A stretch of DNA of 64,000 bases from DAINBT01 sp036732785 (GTDB taxonomy: Bacteria > Planctomycetota > Phycisphaerae > Sedimentisphaerales > SM23-30), in NCBI GenBank assembly GCA_964537505.1, contig CAZICK010000004.1, positions 11,605-75,604 of the forward strand, given 5' to 3'. Below are positions 52,370-60,956 of the stretch, in pieces. The notes under the pieces were generated by a model. The model saw only the letters and a list, made by a program, of their open reading frames with translations. It searched no databases and was not told where the DNA came from. Within the stretch, counting starts at the first letter, position 1; each line of letters starts with the position of its first letter. The translations under genes and the position numbers were made by a program.

Positions 52370-53449
52370 GTGCCCGATACGGCTGAGAAAACTGAAATCC
52401 CTACGCCTCGCCGACTGCAGGAATCGCGGGAAAAAGGCCAGGTTGCCAAAAGCACCGACTTGGCCGCCGCTGCCGGTCTGTTGGCCGGCTTGCTGGTGCT
52501 GAACTTTTACGGCTCCGCTATTTTGACCGGTTTTATGGACCTTATGTGTCAGTCGTTGTCATTAGATGATGCCGCCGTTACCGGCCAATTGGCGTTGGAT
52601 CAGTGTTGGCGCCTCGCTTATCGCCATATCTGGGCGATACTGGCGCCGATTTTTATAATATTATTTGTAGTGGCGATCGTTGTTAATTTGATGCAGGTTG
52701 GTTTCTTGTTTGTTTCCAAACCGATTACTCCGTCGTTCGAAAAAATATCGCCGTTAAGCGGATTCAAACGGTTGTTTTCGTTACGTTCCGCTATGCGCCT
52801 CGTGATGAGTTTGTCCAAGGTGGGCATTATTACTACGGTGGCTTACTTCACCATTAAAAGTTTTTTGCCCGCTCTGGTGGGACTGGTCGGTTTGAGTTTT
52901 ACGGAGGTTGTCGCTTGCGGCGCTAATCTGATGTTCGTCCTGGGAATGAGGATGGCTTTGGTTTTGCTGGTCCTGGCCCTGCTGGACTATGCCTATCAGA
53001 AGCATCAGATGCTCAAAGACCTGCGAATGACCAAGGAAGAAGTCAAAGAAGAAATGAAACGTATGGAAGGTGACCCGATCATGCGCCAACGCCGCCGAAA
53101 CGTGGCCCGACAGTTGGCCACCCAGCGCATGAGTCAGGCCGTTCCCAAGGCCAATGTGGTTATTACCAACCCCACTGAATTGGCGATAGCACTGCAATAC
53201 GACCCCGATTCGATGTACGCTCCCAAGGTCGTTGCCCGCGGCGCCGGGTTCCTGGCCCAACGAATCAGGAAAATCGCCCTCGAATATGGTGTGCCCGTTA
53301 TCGAACGTAAACCGCTTGCACAGGCCCTTTATAAAAGCTGCGAAGTTGGTGATTATGTCCCCCCAGAACTGTACAAAGCGGTCGCCGAAGTGTTGGCTTA
53401 TGTGTTTGAACTGGCCGGTAAAGGGTTCCGAAGCTCCAGGGTCGGATAA
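52370..53449 (+). CDS. flhB: Flagellar export switch protein FlhB
   Basis: Starts with GTG. The 359-residue product has four membrane helices (about 28-250) and a cytoplasmic C-terminal domain with the autocleavage site in VVITNPTELAIALQYD (near residues 264-279). The usual NPTH is NPTE here; the Asn-Pro bond that is cut is kept. The rest (VVARGAGFLAQRIRKIALEY, PVIERKPLAQALYKSCEVGD) is typical. FlhB switches export from rod/hook to filament proteins together with FliK. Confidence 0.96.
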   Translation: MPDTAEKTEIPTPRRLQESREKGQVAKSTDLAAAAGLLAGLLVLNFYGSAILTGFMDLMCQSLSLDDAAVTGQLALDQCWRLAYRHIWAILAPIFIILFVVAIVVNLMQVGFLFVSKPITPSFEKISPLSGFKRLFSLRSAMRLVMSLSKVGIITTVAYFTIKSFLPALVGLVGLSFTEVVACGANLMFVLGMRMALVLLVLALLDYAYQKHQMLKDLRMTKEEVKEEMKRMEGDPIMRQRRRNVARQLATQRMSQAVPKANVVITNPTELAIALQYDPDSMYAPKVVARGAGFLAQRIRKIALEYGVPVIERKPLAQALYKSCEVGDYVPPELYKAVAEVLAYVFELAGKGFRSSRVG

Positions 53450-53477
53450 TATCAGGAACAAAGTTGGAGGATTAGAG

Positions 53478-53531
53478 TGAAAAACAAAAAGGTGAACTCA
53501 GAAGTGACCCAGATACATAACTTCTTGTTAG
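53478..53531 (+). CDS. Possible 17-residue leader peptide of flhA
   Basis: GTG start 7-8 bases after GGAGG, encoding MKNKKVNSEVTQIHTSC, ending 16 bases before the flhA ATG. The ribosome site is stronger than that of flhA itself. It may be a translational coupling leader or chance. Confidence 0.25.
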
Positions 53532-53547
53532 AAGGTTTTTAACTCAG

Positions 53548-55674
53548 ATGACACTGGCAACAACAATAACCAATTCCAGTTGGCTTGCCACTATTCACAA
53601 AGGCCGAGATATGATCTTGCCTTTTGCGGCGATCAGCTTGGTTTTTGTCATGCTCGTTCCACTACCGACCGGGTTGATGGATTTGCTGCTCATTACCAAC
53701 CTTGCCTTTTCCGCGGTGGTGCTGCTCACGACGATTTATGTTACCAGTCCGCTGGAGTTTTCGGTGTTTCCTTCTATGCTGTTGGCTGCCACCCTGTTTC
53801 GCCTGGTGCTAAACTGTGCCACCACCAGGTTGATCCTGACCGCTGGGGCTCGACCAGGTGAGGCTACTGAAGCGGCCGGAAAAGTCGTCATGATCTTCGG
53901 CGATCTGGTCACCAAAGGTAGCACGATCGTTGGCTTGATTATATTTGTCATCATTATAGTTATTCAGTTTGTCGTTATTACCAAAGGCACCACCCGTATC
54001 AGTGAGGTCGCCGCACGCTTTACTCTGGACGGTATGCCCGGCAAACAAATGGCCATCGACGCCGATCTTAACGCCGGTCTTATCAATGAAGTGGAGGCCC
54101 GCCGTCGTCGTGACACTATTTCCCACGAAGCCGACTTTTACGGTGCAATGGATGGCGCCAGTAAATTCGTTCGCGGCGATGCCATTGCCGGTGTTATCAT
54201 AACTTTGATCAATATCATCGGTGGCCTGGCGGTAGGAATGCTGACGTACGGTTGGGATGCGTCCAAATGTTTCAGTGTTTTTACCAAACTCACCATTGGT
54301 GACGGTCTGGTCAGTCAGATTCCATCGTTTATTACCTCGATCTCAGCGGGCCTGATTGTTACCCGCTCTACCGGCCAGACCAATCTCAGCCAGGAACTGA
54401 CAACACAGCTTACCAGTAAGCCCCGGGCTCTGATCGTGGCGGCGGCGTTTCTGGTTGTGTTGATCTTTGCCAATTTTCCACCCATACCCCTGATGGTACT
54501 GGCATCCAGTTGTGGTGGTATAGCTTACATCATTTTTCGCTCCAACAAAAAGCAGGCCATAGCAAAAGCTCGTGCCGACAAAGCAGCCGCTCCAGCCGCC
54601 AAATCGGAAAAAATTGAAGAGCTGCTGCCGGTAGATCGCATGGAACTGGAGATCGGTTACGCCCTGATTCGACTGGTGGATGCCAAACAAGGCGGCGATC
54701 TTCTTCAGCGAATCAGCATGATCAGACGTCAGATTGCCTCGGAATTGGGGATAATTGTCCCCAGTATTCGCATTCGCGACAATGTTCGTCTTAGTCCAAA
54801 CGAGTACTGCATAAAAATCAAAGGTGTCGAGGTGGCGCGTAGTAATGCTTATGTCGATCAGTTCCTGGCGATGGATTCCGGGACCGTTACCGGCAAAGTC
54901 TTGGGTGTGGAAACGCAGGAGCCGGCGTTTGGTTTGCCAGCCGTTTGGATTCCCGCCGGACGCAAAGAGCAGGCGGAAATGATGAACTATACGGTTGTCG
55001 ATTGCTCAAGCGTCTTGGCCACCCACCTGACCGAGGTTATCAAGTCCCACGCCGCGGAACTGCTTACCAGGCAAGACCTGAATACCCTGCTCGATACTGT
55101 AAAAGAAAGATCACCTGCGGTGGTCGAAGAAGTCGTCGGCGGAACACTAAAGGCCGGAGGCATTCAGAAAATACTGCAGGGACTACTGGAAGAACGTGTT
55201 CCCATTCGCGACATGGAAACTATCTTGGAGACGCTCAGCGATTGGGGTTCGCGAACTCAGGACCCGGAGGTGCTCACCGAGTATGTGCGTAATGCCCTGG
55301 CGCGTACTATTTGCTGTCAGTACCGTGATGAGGAAGGACGTATTCGTTGCGTCACCCTCGATCCGGCCCTGGAAGATACTATTAACCGGCACACGGAACG
55401 CAGTGAACACGGTAGTTTTCTGACCCTGCCGCCGGCCCTGGCCAATCAAATCACGGGCGCCGCCTCCAGACAACTGCAAAAACTCATCGAATTGGGCGCA
55501 GCTCCGATTGTGCTGTGCTCGGCTCAGATCAGATTATCGCTGAGACGCTTACTGGCTCCGAGCCTGCCTAATGTCGCGGTATTGGCTTATAACGAAATCG
55601 TCAAGGAAGTAAAAATAGAATCTGTTGGTATGGTTGTAACAGATCAACAGGTTGCTGTTGGTGCAAATGCGTAA
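53548..55674 (+). CDS. flhA: Flagellar export gate protein FlhA
   Basis: The 708-residue protein has eight membrane helices in the N-terminal half, with the FHIPEP signature region (TRISEVAARFTLDGMPGKQM, then AIDADLNAGLI, DFYGAMDGASKFVRGDAIAG) and a C-terminal cytoplasmic domain (YALIRLVDAKQGGDLLQRIS, later VKERSPAVVEEVVGGTLKAG) that docks export substrates. Length matches the family (about 690). Confidence 0.97.
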   Translation: MTLATTITNSSWLATIHKGRDMILPFAAISLVFVMLVPLPTGLMDLLLITNLAFSAVVLLTTIYVTSPLEFSVFPSMLLAATLFRLVLNCATTRLILTAGARPGEATEAAGKVVMIFGDLVTKGSTIVGLIIFVIIIVIQFVVITKGTTRISEVAARFTLDGMPGKQMAIDADLNAGLINEVEARRRRDTISHEADFYGAMDGASKFVRGDAIAGVIITLINIIGGLAVGMLTYGWDASKCFSVFTKLTIGDGLVSQIPSFITSISAGLIVTRSTGQTNLSQELTTQLTSKPRALIVAAAFLVVLIFANFPPIPLMVLASSCGGIAYIIFRSNKKQAIAKARADKAAAPAAKSEKIEELLPVDRMELEIGYALIRLVDAKQGGDLLQRISMIRRQIASELGIIVPSIRIRDNVRLSPNEYCIKIKGVEVARSNAYVDQFLAMDSGTVTGKVLGVETQEPAFGLPAVWIPAGRKEQAEMMNYTVVDCSSVLATHLTEVIKSHAAELLTRQDLNTLLDTVKERSPAVVEEVVGGTLKAGGIQKILQGLLEERVPIRDMETILETLSDWGSRTQDPEVLTEYVRNALARTICCQYRDEEGRIRCVTLDPALEDTINRHTERSEHGSFLTLPPALANQITGAASRQLQKLIELGAAPIVLCSAQIRLSLRRLLAPSLPNVAVLAYNEIVKEVKIESVGMVVTDQQVAVGANA

Positions 55675-55709
55675 ACTCTAAACTTATTTGATATGGAAGT
55701 GGAGTATAT

Positions 55710-56963
55710 ATGAAGTTAAAAACATTCAGAGCGCCGACTATGCCCCAGGTTTTGGCTCAGGTCAAACGTCACCTGGGTCATGACGCGATTATTGTCCAAA
55801 CTCGTTCTTTTAAACGGGGTGGTATTTTTGGAATCGGCGCCCAAACGATTATTGAAATCACGGCTCGGCAGGGAGAATCGGCTTTAACGAAGCCACGTCA
55901 GCGCACGGCCGCCAGCCGCCTGCAGCAGTTATATTCTACCGGCCTTGATAATAATGCGAGGATTCCCGAGTTTGATCGTAACGGAGCCGCACCTGCCCAG
56001 GCAGGTGCGGACGGTTCGTCCGCCTGGGACAAACCAGGCGCAGATAACCACAGCGAACACATAAGGAGCGAAATTGGCGATCTACGCAAAATAGTTGAGA
56101 GTCTTGTCAGAGAACAGCGGCAACTGCACGAACCGCAAATGCCCGAACAATTGTTTGATTCATATCTCGACCTTATTCAGCGGGAAGTGGCAGATGAAAT
56201 CGCACGCGATATGATCGGTCGCATCCAACGAGATATGACCGGCGACCAATGCCTCAGCACCGAACTGGTCCGACAACGCCTCATACAGGAAATGGACAAG
56301 ATGATCAGCACCACCGGGCCTATTTGTGCCAACGTCAATGGATCGACAAGGGTTGTAGCGCTTATCGGACCTACCGGCGTGGGTAAAACCACTACCATTG
56401 CCAAAATCGCCGCCAACCTCAGGTTACGCCAGAACCAGAAAGTCGGCCTTATAACTATCGACACATATCGTATCGGCGCCATTGATCAGTTGCGTATGTA
56501 CGCCCAGATAATCGATGTGCCCATCAAAGTGGTTTTGACTCCGACCGAACTAAGGGAAGCGGTCGTGTCAATGCGGGATATGGATGTGGTGCTGATCGAT
56601 ACCGCCGGTCGAAGCCAGAACGACCAACTCAAAATCAAAGAGCTTGAGACCTTTATGAAAGCTGCCCAGCCCGATGAAATACATCTGGTGCTTTCCGGTA
56701 CGGCTCATCATGCTCACATGATCAGTGCTGCCGAAAAATTCAATTCCATCGGAGTTAATCGAATCATACTAACGAAACTGGACGAAGCAGTTAGTTTTGG
56801 GGTTGTCCTTTCGGTTCTGAAAAAAATCAACGCTTCGATTTCCTATGTTACTACAGGGCAGGATGTACCTGATGATATCGAAATAGGTAATGGTCGAAGG
56901 CTTGCCCAAATGCTGCTGGGACTCGACAAAATGACCAAACAGGAACCACAACTGTCAGCTTAG
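55710..56963 (+). CDS. flhF: SRP-type GTPase FlhF
   Basis: FlhF sets flagellar position and number. The 417-residue product has the B-domain start (MKLKTFRAPTMPQVLAQVKR, HLGHDAIIVQTRSFKRGGIF), a linker, and a C-terminal SRP GTPase (G1 GPTGVGKTTTIAKIAANLRL, G3 DTAGRSQND, G4 TKLDEAVSFG). It precedes flhG, its usual partner, by 16 bases. Confidence 0.95.
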   Translation: MKLKTFRAPTMPQVLAQVKRHLGHDAIIVQTRSFKRGGIFGIGAQTIIEITARQGESALTKPRQRTAASRLQQLYSTGLDNNARIPEFDRNGAAPAQAGADGSSAWDKPGADNHSEHIRSEIGDLRKIVESLVREQRQLHEPQMPEQLFDSYLDLIQREVADEIARDMIGRIQRDMTGDQCLSTELVRQRLIQEMDKMISTTGPICANVNGSTRVVALIGPTGVGKTTTIAKIAANLRLRQNQKVGLITIDTYRIGAIDQLRMYAQIIDVPIKVVLTPTELREAVVSMRDMDVVLIDTAGRSQNDQLKIKELETFMKAAQPDEIHLVLSGTAHHAHMISAAEKFNSIGVNRIILTKLDEAVSFGVVLSVLKKINASISYVTTGQDVPDDIEIGNGRRLAQMLLGLDKMTKQEPQLSA

Positions 56964-56979
56964 TCCGATAAGGAAAAAA

Positions 56980-57828
56980 ATGATTGTAGATCAGGCTGAA
57001 AATTTGCGTTTAATGGTCCGCAAGACCAAAAAAACCGCTCATATCCTGACCGTCACCAGTGGCAAAGGTGGTGTGGGCAAAACCAGCATCGCAGCCAACC
57101 TCGCTATTTGCCTGAGAGCTTCCGGCAAAAGTGTGATTCTTATGGACGCCGATCTGGGCCTGGCCAATCTCGATGTGGTGCTGAATGTTCGAGCACGCTA
57201 TACTTTGGCTCATGTAATCGAGGGACGCCGTCGTATCGAACAGATTATTCAGCCCGGACCGGGCGGTATTCAGTTGATTTGTGGCGCATCCGGCCTGACG
57301 GAACTGACCGAGTTGACCCAGTTTCAACGACAGAACCTTATTCAGGAACTGACCTCGCTGGAGCAGCAAGCCGACTTTATTGTTATTGATACCGGGGCCG
57401 GTATCTCGCCGAACGTGTTGAGTTTTTGCGAAGCGGCCCATAAGACTTTGGTTGTCACCACTGCCGAACCTACCAGCATTACCGATGCTTATGCCATAAT
57501 CAAAAAGCTTACTCAGGACTGCAGTGGTACCAAAATTTACATCCTGGTCAATATGGCCGAAAACCGGGCCGAGGCCAGGAGAGTTTATCAACGTTTGTCG
57601 CAGACCGCGAATAAGTTCCTTTCCACCGTTGTTTACGATGCCGGCTATATTCTACGTGATGAGCACGTTTCCGAAGCCGTTAGGCAGACCGAACCATTGG
57701 TGCTGGCGTATCCTCGCTGTCAGGCCAGCTATTGTTTTCTTGCTTTGGTCGGCAAAATTGGTCGCTCATCCGGCTCGACTGCTGAGGAAAATGGATTTTT
57801 TCGCAAGGTTGTAAACTGGTTCTTTTAA
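56980..57828 (+). CDS. flhG: MinD-like ATPase FlhG
   Basis: The 282-residue ParA/MinD-type ATPase has the deviant Walker A SGKGGVGKTSIAANLAICLR, switch I region MDADLGLANLDVVLNVRARY, and FIVIDTGAGISPNVLSFCEA. It limits flagellar number by acting on FlhF. An enteric-like start region RKTKKTAHILTV precedes the Walker motif. Confidence 0.94.
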   Translation: MIVDQAENLRLMVRKTKKTAHILTVTSGKGGVGKTSIAANLAICLRASGKSVILMDADLGLANLDVVLNVRARYTLAHVIEGRRRIEQIIQPGPGGIQLICGASGLTELTELTQFQRQNLIQELTSLEQQADFIVIDTGAGISPNVLSFCEAAHKTLVVTTAEPTSITDAYAIIKKLTQDCSGTKIYILVNMAENRAEARRVYQRLSQTANKFLSTVVYDAGYILRDEHVSEAVRQTEPLVLAYPRCQASYCFLALVGKIGRSSGSTAEENGFFRKVVNWFF

Positions 57829-57853
57829 ACAATTAACATTTTTAGGCCGATAA
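57826..57853 (+). promoter_or_regulatory. Candidate sigma-28 promoter before the 95-residue gene and fliA
   Basis: TAAA at 57826-57829, 16 bases, then GCCGATAA at 57846-57853, a perfect sigma-28 -10. The spacing is one longer than the enteric consensus. It lies in the gap after flhG and would transcribe the small membrane protein and fliA, giving FliA autoregulation. Confidence 0.5.
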
Positions 57854-57893
57854 CAGGATATGGCTTTTATTGTGTAACAGGTGAGGTGTTAGT

Positions 57894-58181
57894 TTGACAA
57901 ATCATGTGTGTGGCGCTGGAATGGCTTTTTTGGGTTTTAGCCTCAGTCTTATTATCGGACTGTTGACCGGAAATTCATTTGTCGCTATTGTCACTCGCGC
58001 GGTTGTAATTCTGTTTTTGTTCTATATTTTGGGATGCCTCCTTGCCGGTCTTGGCCGCAAGGTGATCGTCCAGAACTTCCAGGCCGAGGCAGAAGCGATA
58101 GCCGAAGCTGCTAAAAGAAAAGTTGCCGATAATACTTCCAAAAAAAACTCCACGGAAACATCGGTTCCCATGGCAGATTGA
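57894..58181 (+). CDS. Small membrane protein between flhG and fliA
   Basis: A 95-residue product with two predicted membrane helices (GAGMAFLGFSLSLIIGLLTG and IVTRAVVILFLFYILGCLLA) and a charged cytoplasmic tail (QAEAEAIAEAAKRKVADNTS). The TTG start at 57894 is supported by AGGTGAGG about 6 bases upstream. No family recognised by eye. The position inside the operon suggests a flagellar or FliA-related role. Confidence 0.65.
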   Translation: MTNHVCGAGMAFLGFSLSLIIGLLTGNSFVAIVTRAVVILFLFYILGCLLAGLGRKVIVQNFQAEAEAIAEAAKRKVADNTSKKNSTETSVPMAD

Positions 58182-58246
58182 GGAAATGTAAGTTGAAATC
58201 AAATTCCTGATACGCAATCATAACTTTAAGAGATGAGGTTTGGACT

Positions 58247-59038
58247 ATGGCGAAAACTCTGGCAAAGAACGATGAGAAAAATGATATAATGAGCATTTGG
58301 GTATTATACAAGCAGGGGCCGACACGCGAGTTACGCAACTTCCTGATGGAAGAGTATTTGCCTTTGGTCAAGTACAATGCGGAACGTATATACGCCAAAC
58401 TGCCCGATGAAGTGGAGCTGGACGATCTTATCAGTGCCGGCATTTTCGGCTTGATTGATGCTATTAATGCCTTCGATCTGTCCCGTGGTGTCAAGTTTTC
58501 CACTTATTGCGCCCCTCGTATCCGTGGTGCCATTCTCGATGAACTACGCAGTATGGACTGGGTGCCGCGCCTGGTACGCAGCCGCTCGCATAAATTAGAA
58601 AGAGCCTGCAAGGCTCTCGAAGCAGAGCATGGCCGAGCAGCCAGTGACGAGGAAATCGCGACACGCATGGGTATCAATGAAGATGAGTACATCAAACTCA
58701 AACGCGACGCCACCGCCGTATCGCTGGTTTCTCTCAGTCGCAAATGGTTTGAAACCGACTCGCAAAAAGATATTTGCGAGATCGACGTGCTTGAAGACAA
58801 ACGCGGAGAAAACCCACTGGAGGAAATTCAGCGACGCGATCTGAAGGACGCACTTACCAAAGGCCTTAGTCGTGCCGAAAAACTGATTTTGGTGCTTTAC
58901 TATTACGAAGAAATGACCATGAAGGAAATCGGAGCTACATTGGACTTGTCAGAATCACGAGTCTCGCAAATGCATTCGTCTATTCTGGCGCGTCTTAAAG
59001 CCCAGATTTGCCATCAAAAACAGGGATTAGAGGTCTGA
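58247..59038 (+). CDS. fliA: Flagellar sigma factor FliA (sigma-28)
   Basis: The 263-residue sigma factor has regions 2 (LMEEYLPLVKYNAERIYAKL, LDDLISAGIFGLIDAINAFD, FSTYCAPRIRGAILDELRSM), 3 (WVPRLVRSRSHKLERACKAL) and 4 (LILVLYYYEEMTMKEIGATL, LSESRVSQMHSSILARLKAQ), all typical of the FliA/WhiG group. It should direct late flagellar genes. The anti-sigma FlgM is not seen in the window. Confidence 0.95.
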   Translation: MAKTLAKNDEKNDIMSIWVLYKQGPTRELRNFLMEEYLPLVKYNAERIYAKLPDEVELDDLISAGIFGLIDAINAFDLSRGVKFSTYCAPRIRGAILDELRSMDWVPRLVRSRSHKLERACKALEAEHGRAASDEEIATRMGINEDEYIKLKRDATAVSLVSLSRKWFETDSQKDICEIDVLEDKRGENPLEEIQRRDLKDALTKGLSRAEKLILVLYYYEEMTMKEIGATLDLSESRVSQMHSSILARLKAQICHQKQGLEV

Positions 59039-59071
59039 TCGCAATGCCTCTACTCGTCTTGTTCGCACCTG

Positions 59072-59992
59072 TTATTCTTTCGCTTGGTCCGTCCGGTTGC
59101 CGGCCACGAGCTGTGGCTCGGCATGAATGGATATAAATGTGGATTGCCCAAATTGGTTTCGTATGGCTGCTTCTATCTTCGACATGATGGCGTGGGCATC
59201 CACTATTTGCATGTCGGGTGCCACGCGAATGTGAAAATCAATGGCAATTTCATTTCCGATACGCCTCGTTCGCAGATTATGCAGGTGGGCGACGCCGTGG
59301 ATGTTGTAAACAATCTGGGTAATCTCGCCTTCGATGACATCGTCCAATGACTCCTCAGTCAGTTCTTTGATGCTTCCGGAGGAGATATCGATAGCCACTT
59401 TGATGATGAAAAGGCTCACGATGACAGCAGCCAGGGGATCGAGAATATGCCACTTCTCGCCCAGCGCGATTGCGCCTCCGATTCCGAGCATCGCACCAAT
59501 GGAGGCGAAAGCGTCTGAACGGTGTTCCCATGCATTGGCAATCACCGCCGGACTATCAATGCGTTTGCCGACGTTCATTGTGTAGCGATACAGCCATTCT
59601 TTCACGATTATGGAAATGATCGCGGCGACAAGTGCAATGCCCATAGGGGCTTCCAGATGCTCACCATTGATGCAGTTCCAAATCTTGACCGCACCACCAT
59701 AGAAGATCCTGACGCCCACTATCAGAAGAGACCCTCCGATGATGGCAGTCGCGAGTGTCTCATACTTGCCGTGGCCGTAGTCATGACTCTTATCAGCAGG
59801 CTTCCCTACAACCCTGAAACTGATAAGAACAACAATGTCGGTGGCAAAGTCGGAGAGTGAGTGCACCGCATCGGCGATCATCGCCCCGCTGTGGCCGATA
59901 ACCCCTGCGGCCAATTTGAAGATGGTCAGCAGTAAGTTCACAACAAGTCCGACCCATGTGACCCGGTTAGCTGATGATGCTCTTTCGCTCAT
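59072..59992 (-). CDS. Cation diffusion facilitator family transporter
   Basis: A 306-residue metal/proton antiporter with six membrane helices and metal-binding motifs of the CDF family: GAMIADAVHSLSDFATDIVV (helix II), SHDYGHGKYETLAT loop, AWEHRSDAFASIGAMLGIGG (helix V), and a C-terminal cytoplasmic domain ending in HAEPQLVAGN. Probably exports Zn, Fe or Mn; metal not decidable by eye. Convergent with fliA (33-base gap). An inverted-repeat end of an insertion element lies 35 bases upstream of its start, so its promoter region was altered. Confidence 0.92.
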   Translation of the reverse strand: MSERASSANRVTWVGLVVNLLLTIFKLAAGVIGHSGAMIADAVHSLSDFATDIVVLISFRVVGKPADKSHDYGHGKYETLATAIIGGSLLIVGVRIFYGGAVKIWNCINGEHLEAPMGIALVAAIISIIVKEWLYRYTMNVGKRIDSPAVIANAWEHRSDAFASIGAMLGIGGAIALGEKWHILDPLAAVIVSLFIIKVAIDISSGSIKELTEESLDDVIEGEITQIVYNIHGVAHLHNLRTRRIGNEIAIDFHIRVAPDMQIVDAHAIMSKIEAAIRNQFGQSTFISIHAEPQLVAGNRTDQAKE

Positions 59993-60273
59993 GTTTGTCC
60001 TGCGAACAAGTCATTATATGGTTTTCCTGAGCCTCTTGCGAAACCTCCCGAATGCGATGGAATACACCATTCGCCAAGATATTCGGAAGGTCCATTTAAT
60101 TCATTGCAATTGTAGTCAAAAGCCCTTTATTCTGCAAGCAAAAGCTCCCCCTCTCATTTTTTTAATAAAAATCCATAACTTCTTTATTTTTAAGCGGTTA
60201 TATTAGGAATTTATGCTATAATTATGATCAGTTTTGGATTTTTCCATGCACTCAAACGCAAGGAGGCAATAGC

Positions 60274-60735
60274 ATGAGCGGAATCGCGGAACTTAGCACT
60301 CTGTGGAACAGCATCCAAAGCTGGCTCTTTCCTATGCTGGAAGACGAACTGGGCGAACTCGACGAGCAGCACCGAGTTTACGAACTCTGCGATCCGCAGA
60401 TACACATAGACGCCTACCGCTGGCTCGGCAACGGCTGTCCGCCCAGCAGTCGCTTGGCGATGTGCAAGGCTTTCATTGCCAAAGCCGTCTGGGATTTCCC
60501 GACCACTCGCGATTTGATGGATGCCGTGCGACATCGCCCGACACCCCGGCGCCTATGCGGCTGGGAAACGCTGGCGAAGGTGCCGTCAGAGTCCACTTTC
60601 TCACGGGCCTTTACCGCCTTTGCCGAGGATCAACTGCCTCAACGCATCCAAGAAGCGATGATCCAAGCACGCTATGGCGAACAAGATTGCCGGGCACATC
60701 AGCCGCGATGCAACGGCAATTGACGGCCCCTTATT
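60274..60735 (+). pseudogene. Transposase N-terminal fragment (IS5/IS1182-like)
   Basis: Product opens ELSTLWNSIQSWLFPMLEDE and includes DAYRWLGNGCPPSSRLAMCK, AFIAKAVWDFPTTRDLMDAV and PSESTFSRAFTAFAEDQLPQ, typical of the N-terminal domain of DDE transposases of this group. Near 60690 a frameshift breaks the frame: the expected continuation KIAGHISRDATAIDGP is in another frame. The catalytic DDE part is missing. AAGGAGG precedes the ATG. The lost middle is replaced by passenger genes; the C-terminal end is found at 63083-63392. Confidence 0.8.
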
Positions 60736-60956
60736 GACCATGCAGGTTTATTCCCTCCTTTGCCAATCCTCCCCAGAAATTTACTTAAATTTTCTCAAAC
60801 ATTCCATAACTTCATTATTGGCAAGAAATTATAGTTTTGTAATTTCCCATTGCCCTTTATGGTCCCTAGCTCTATAGTGAATGGTTCCGTTACAGTTAAT
60901 CGACTAGTTTTGCCCTGTGGCATGTTGTCTTTCGTACCGTGTTAATTGGAGATAGA

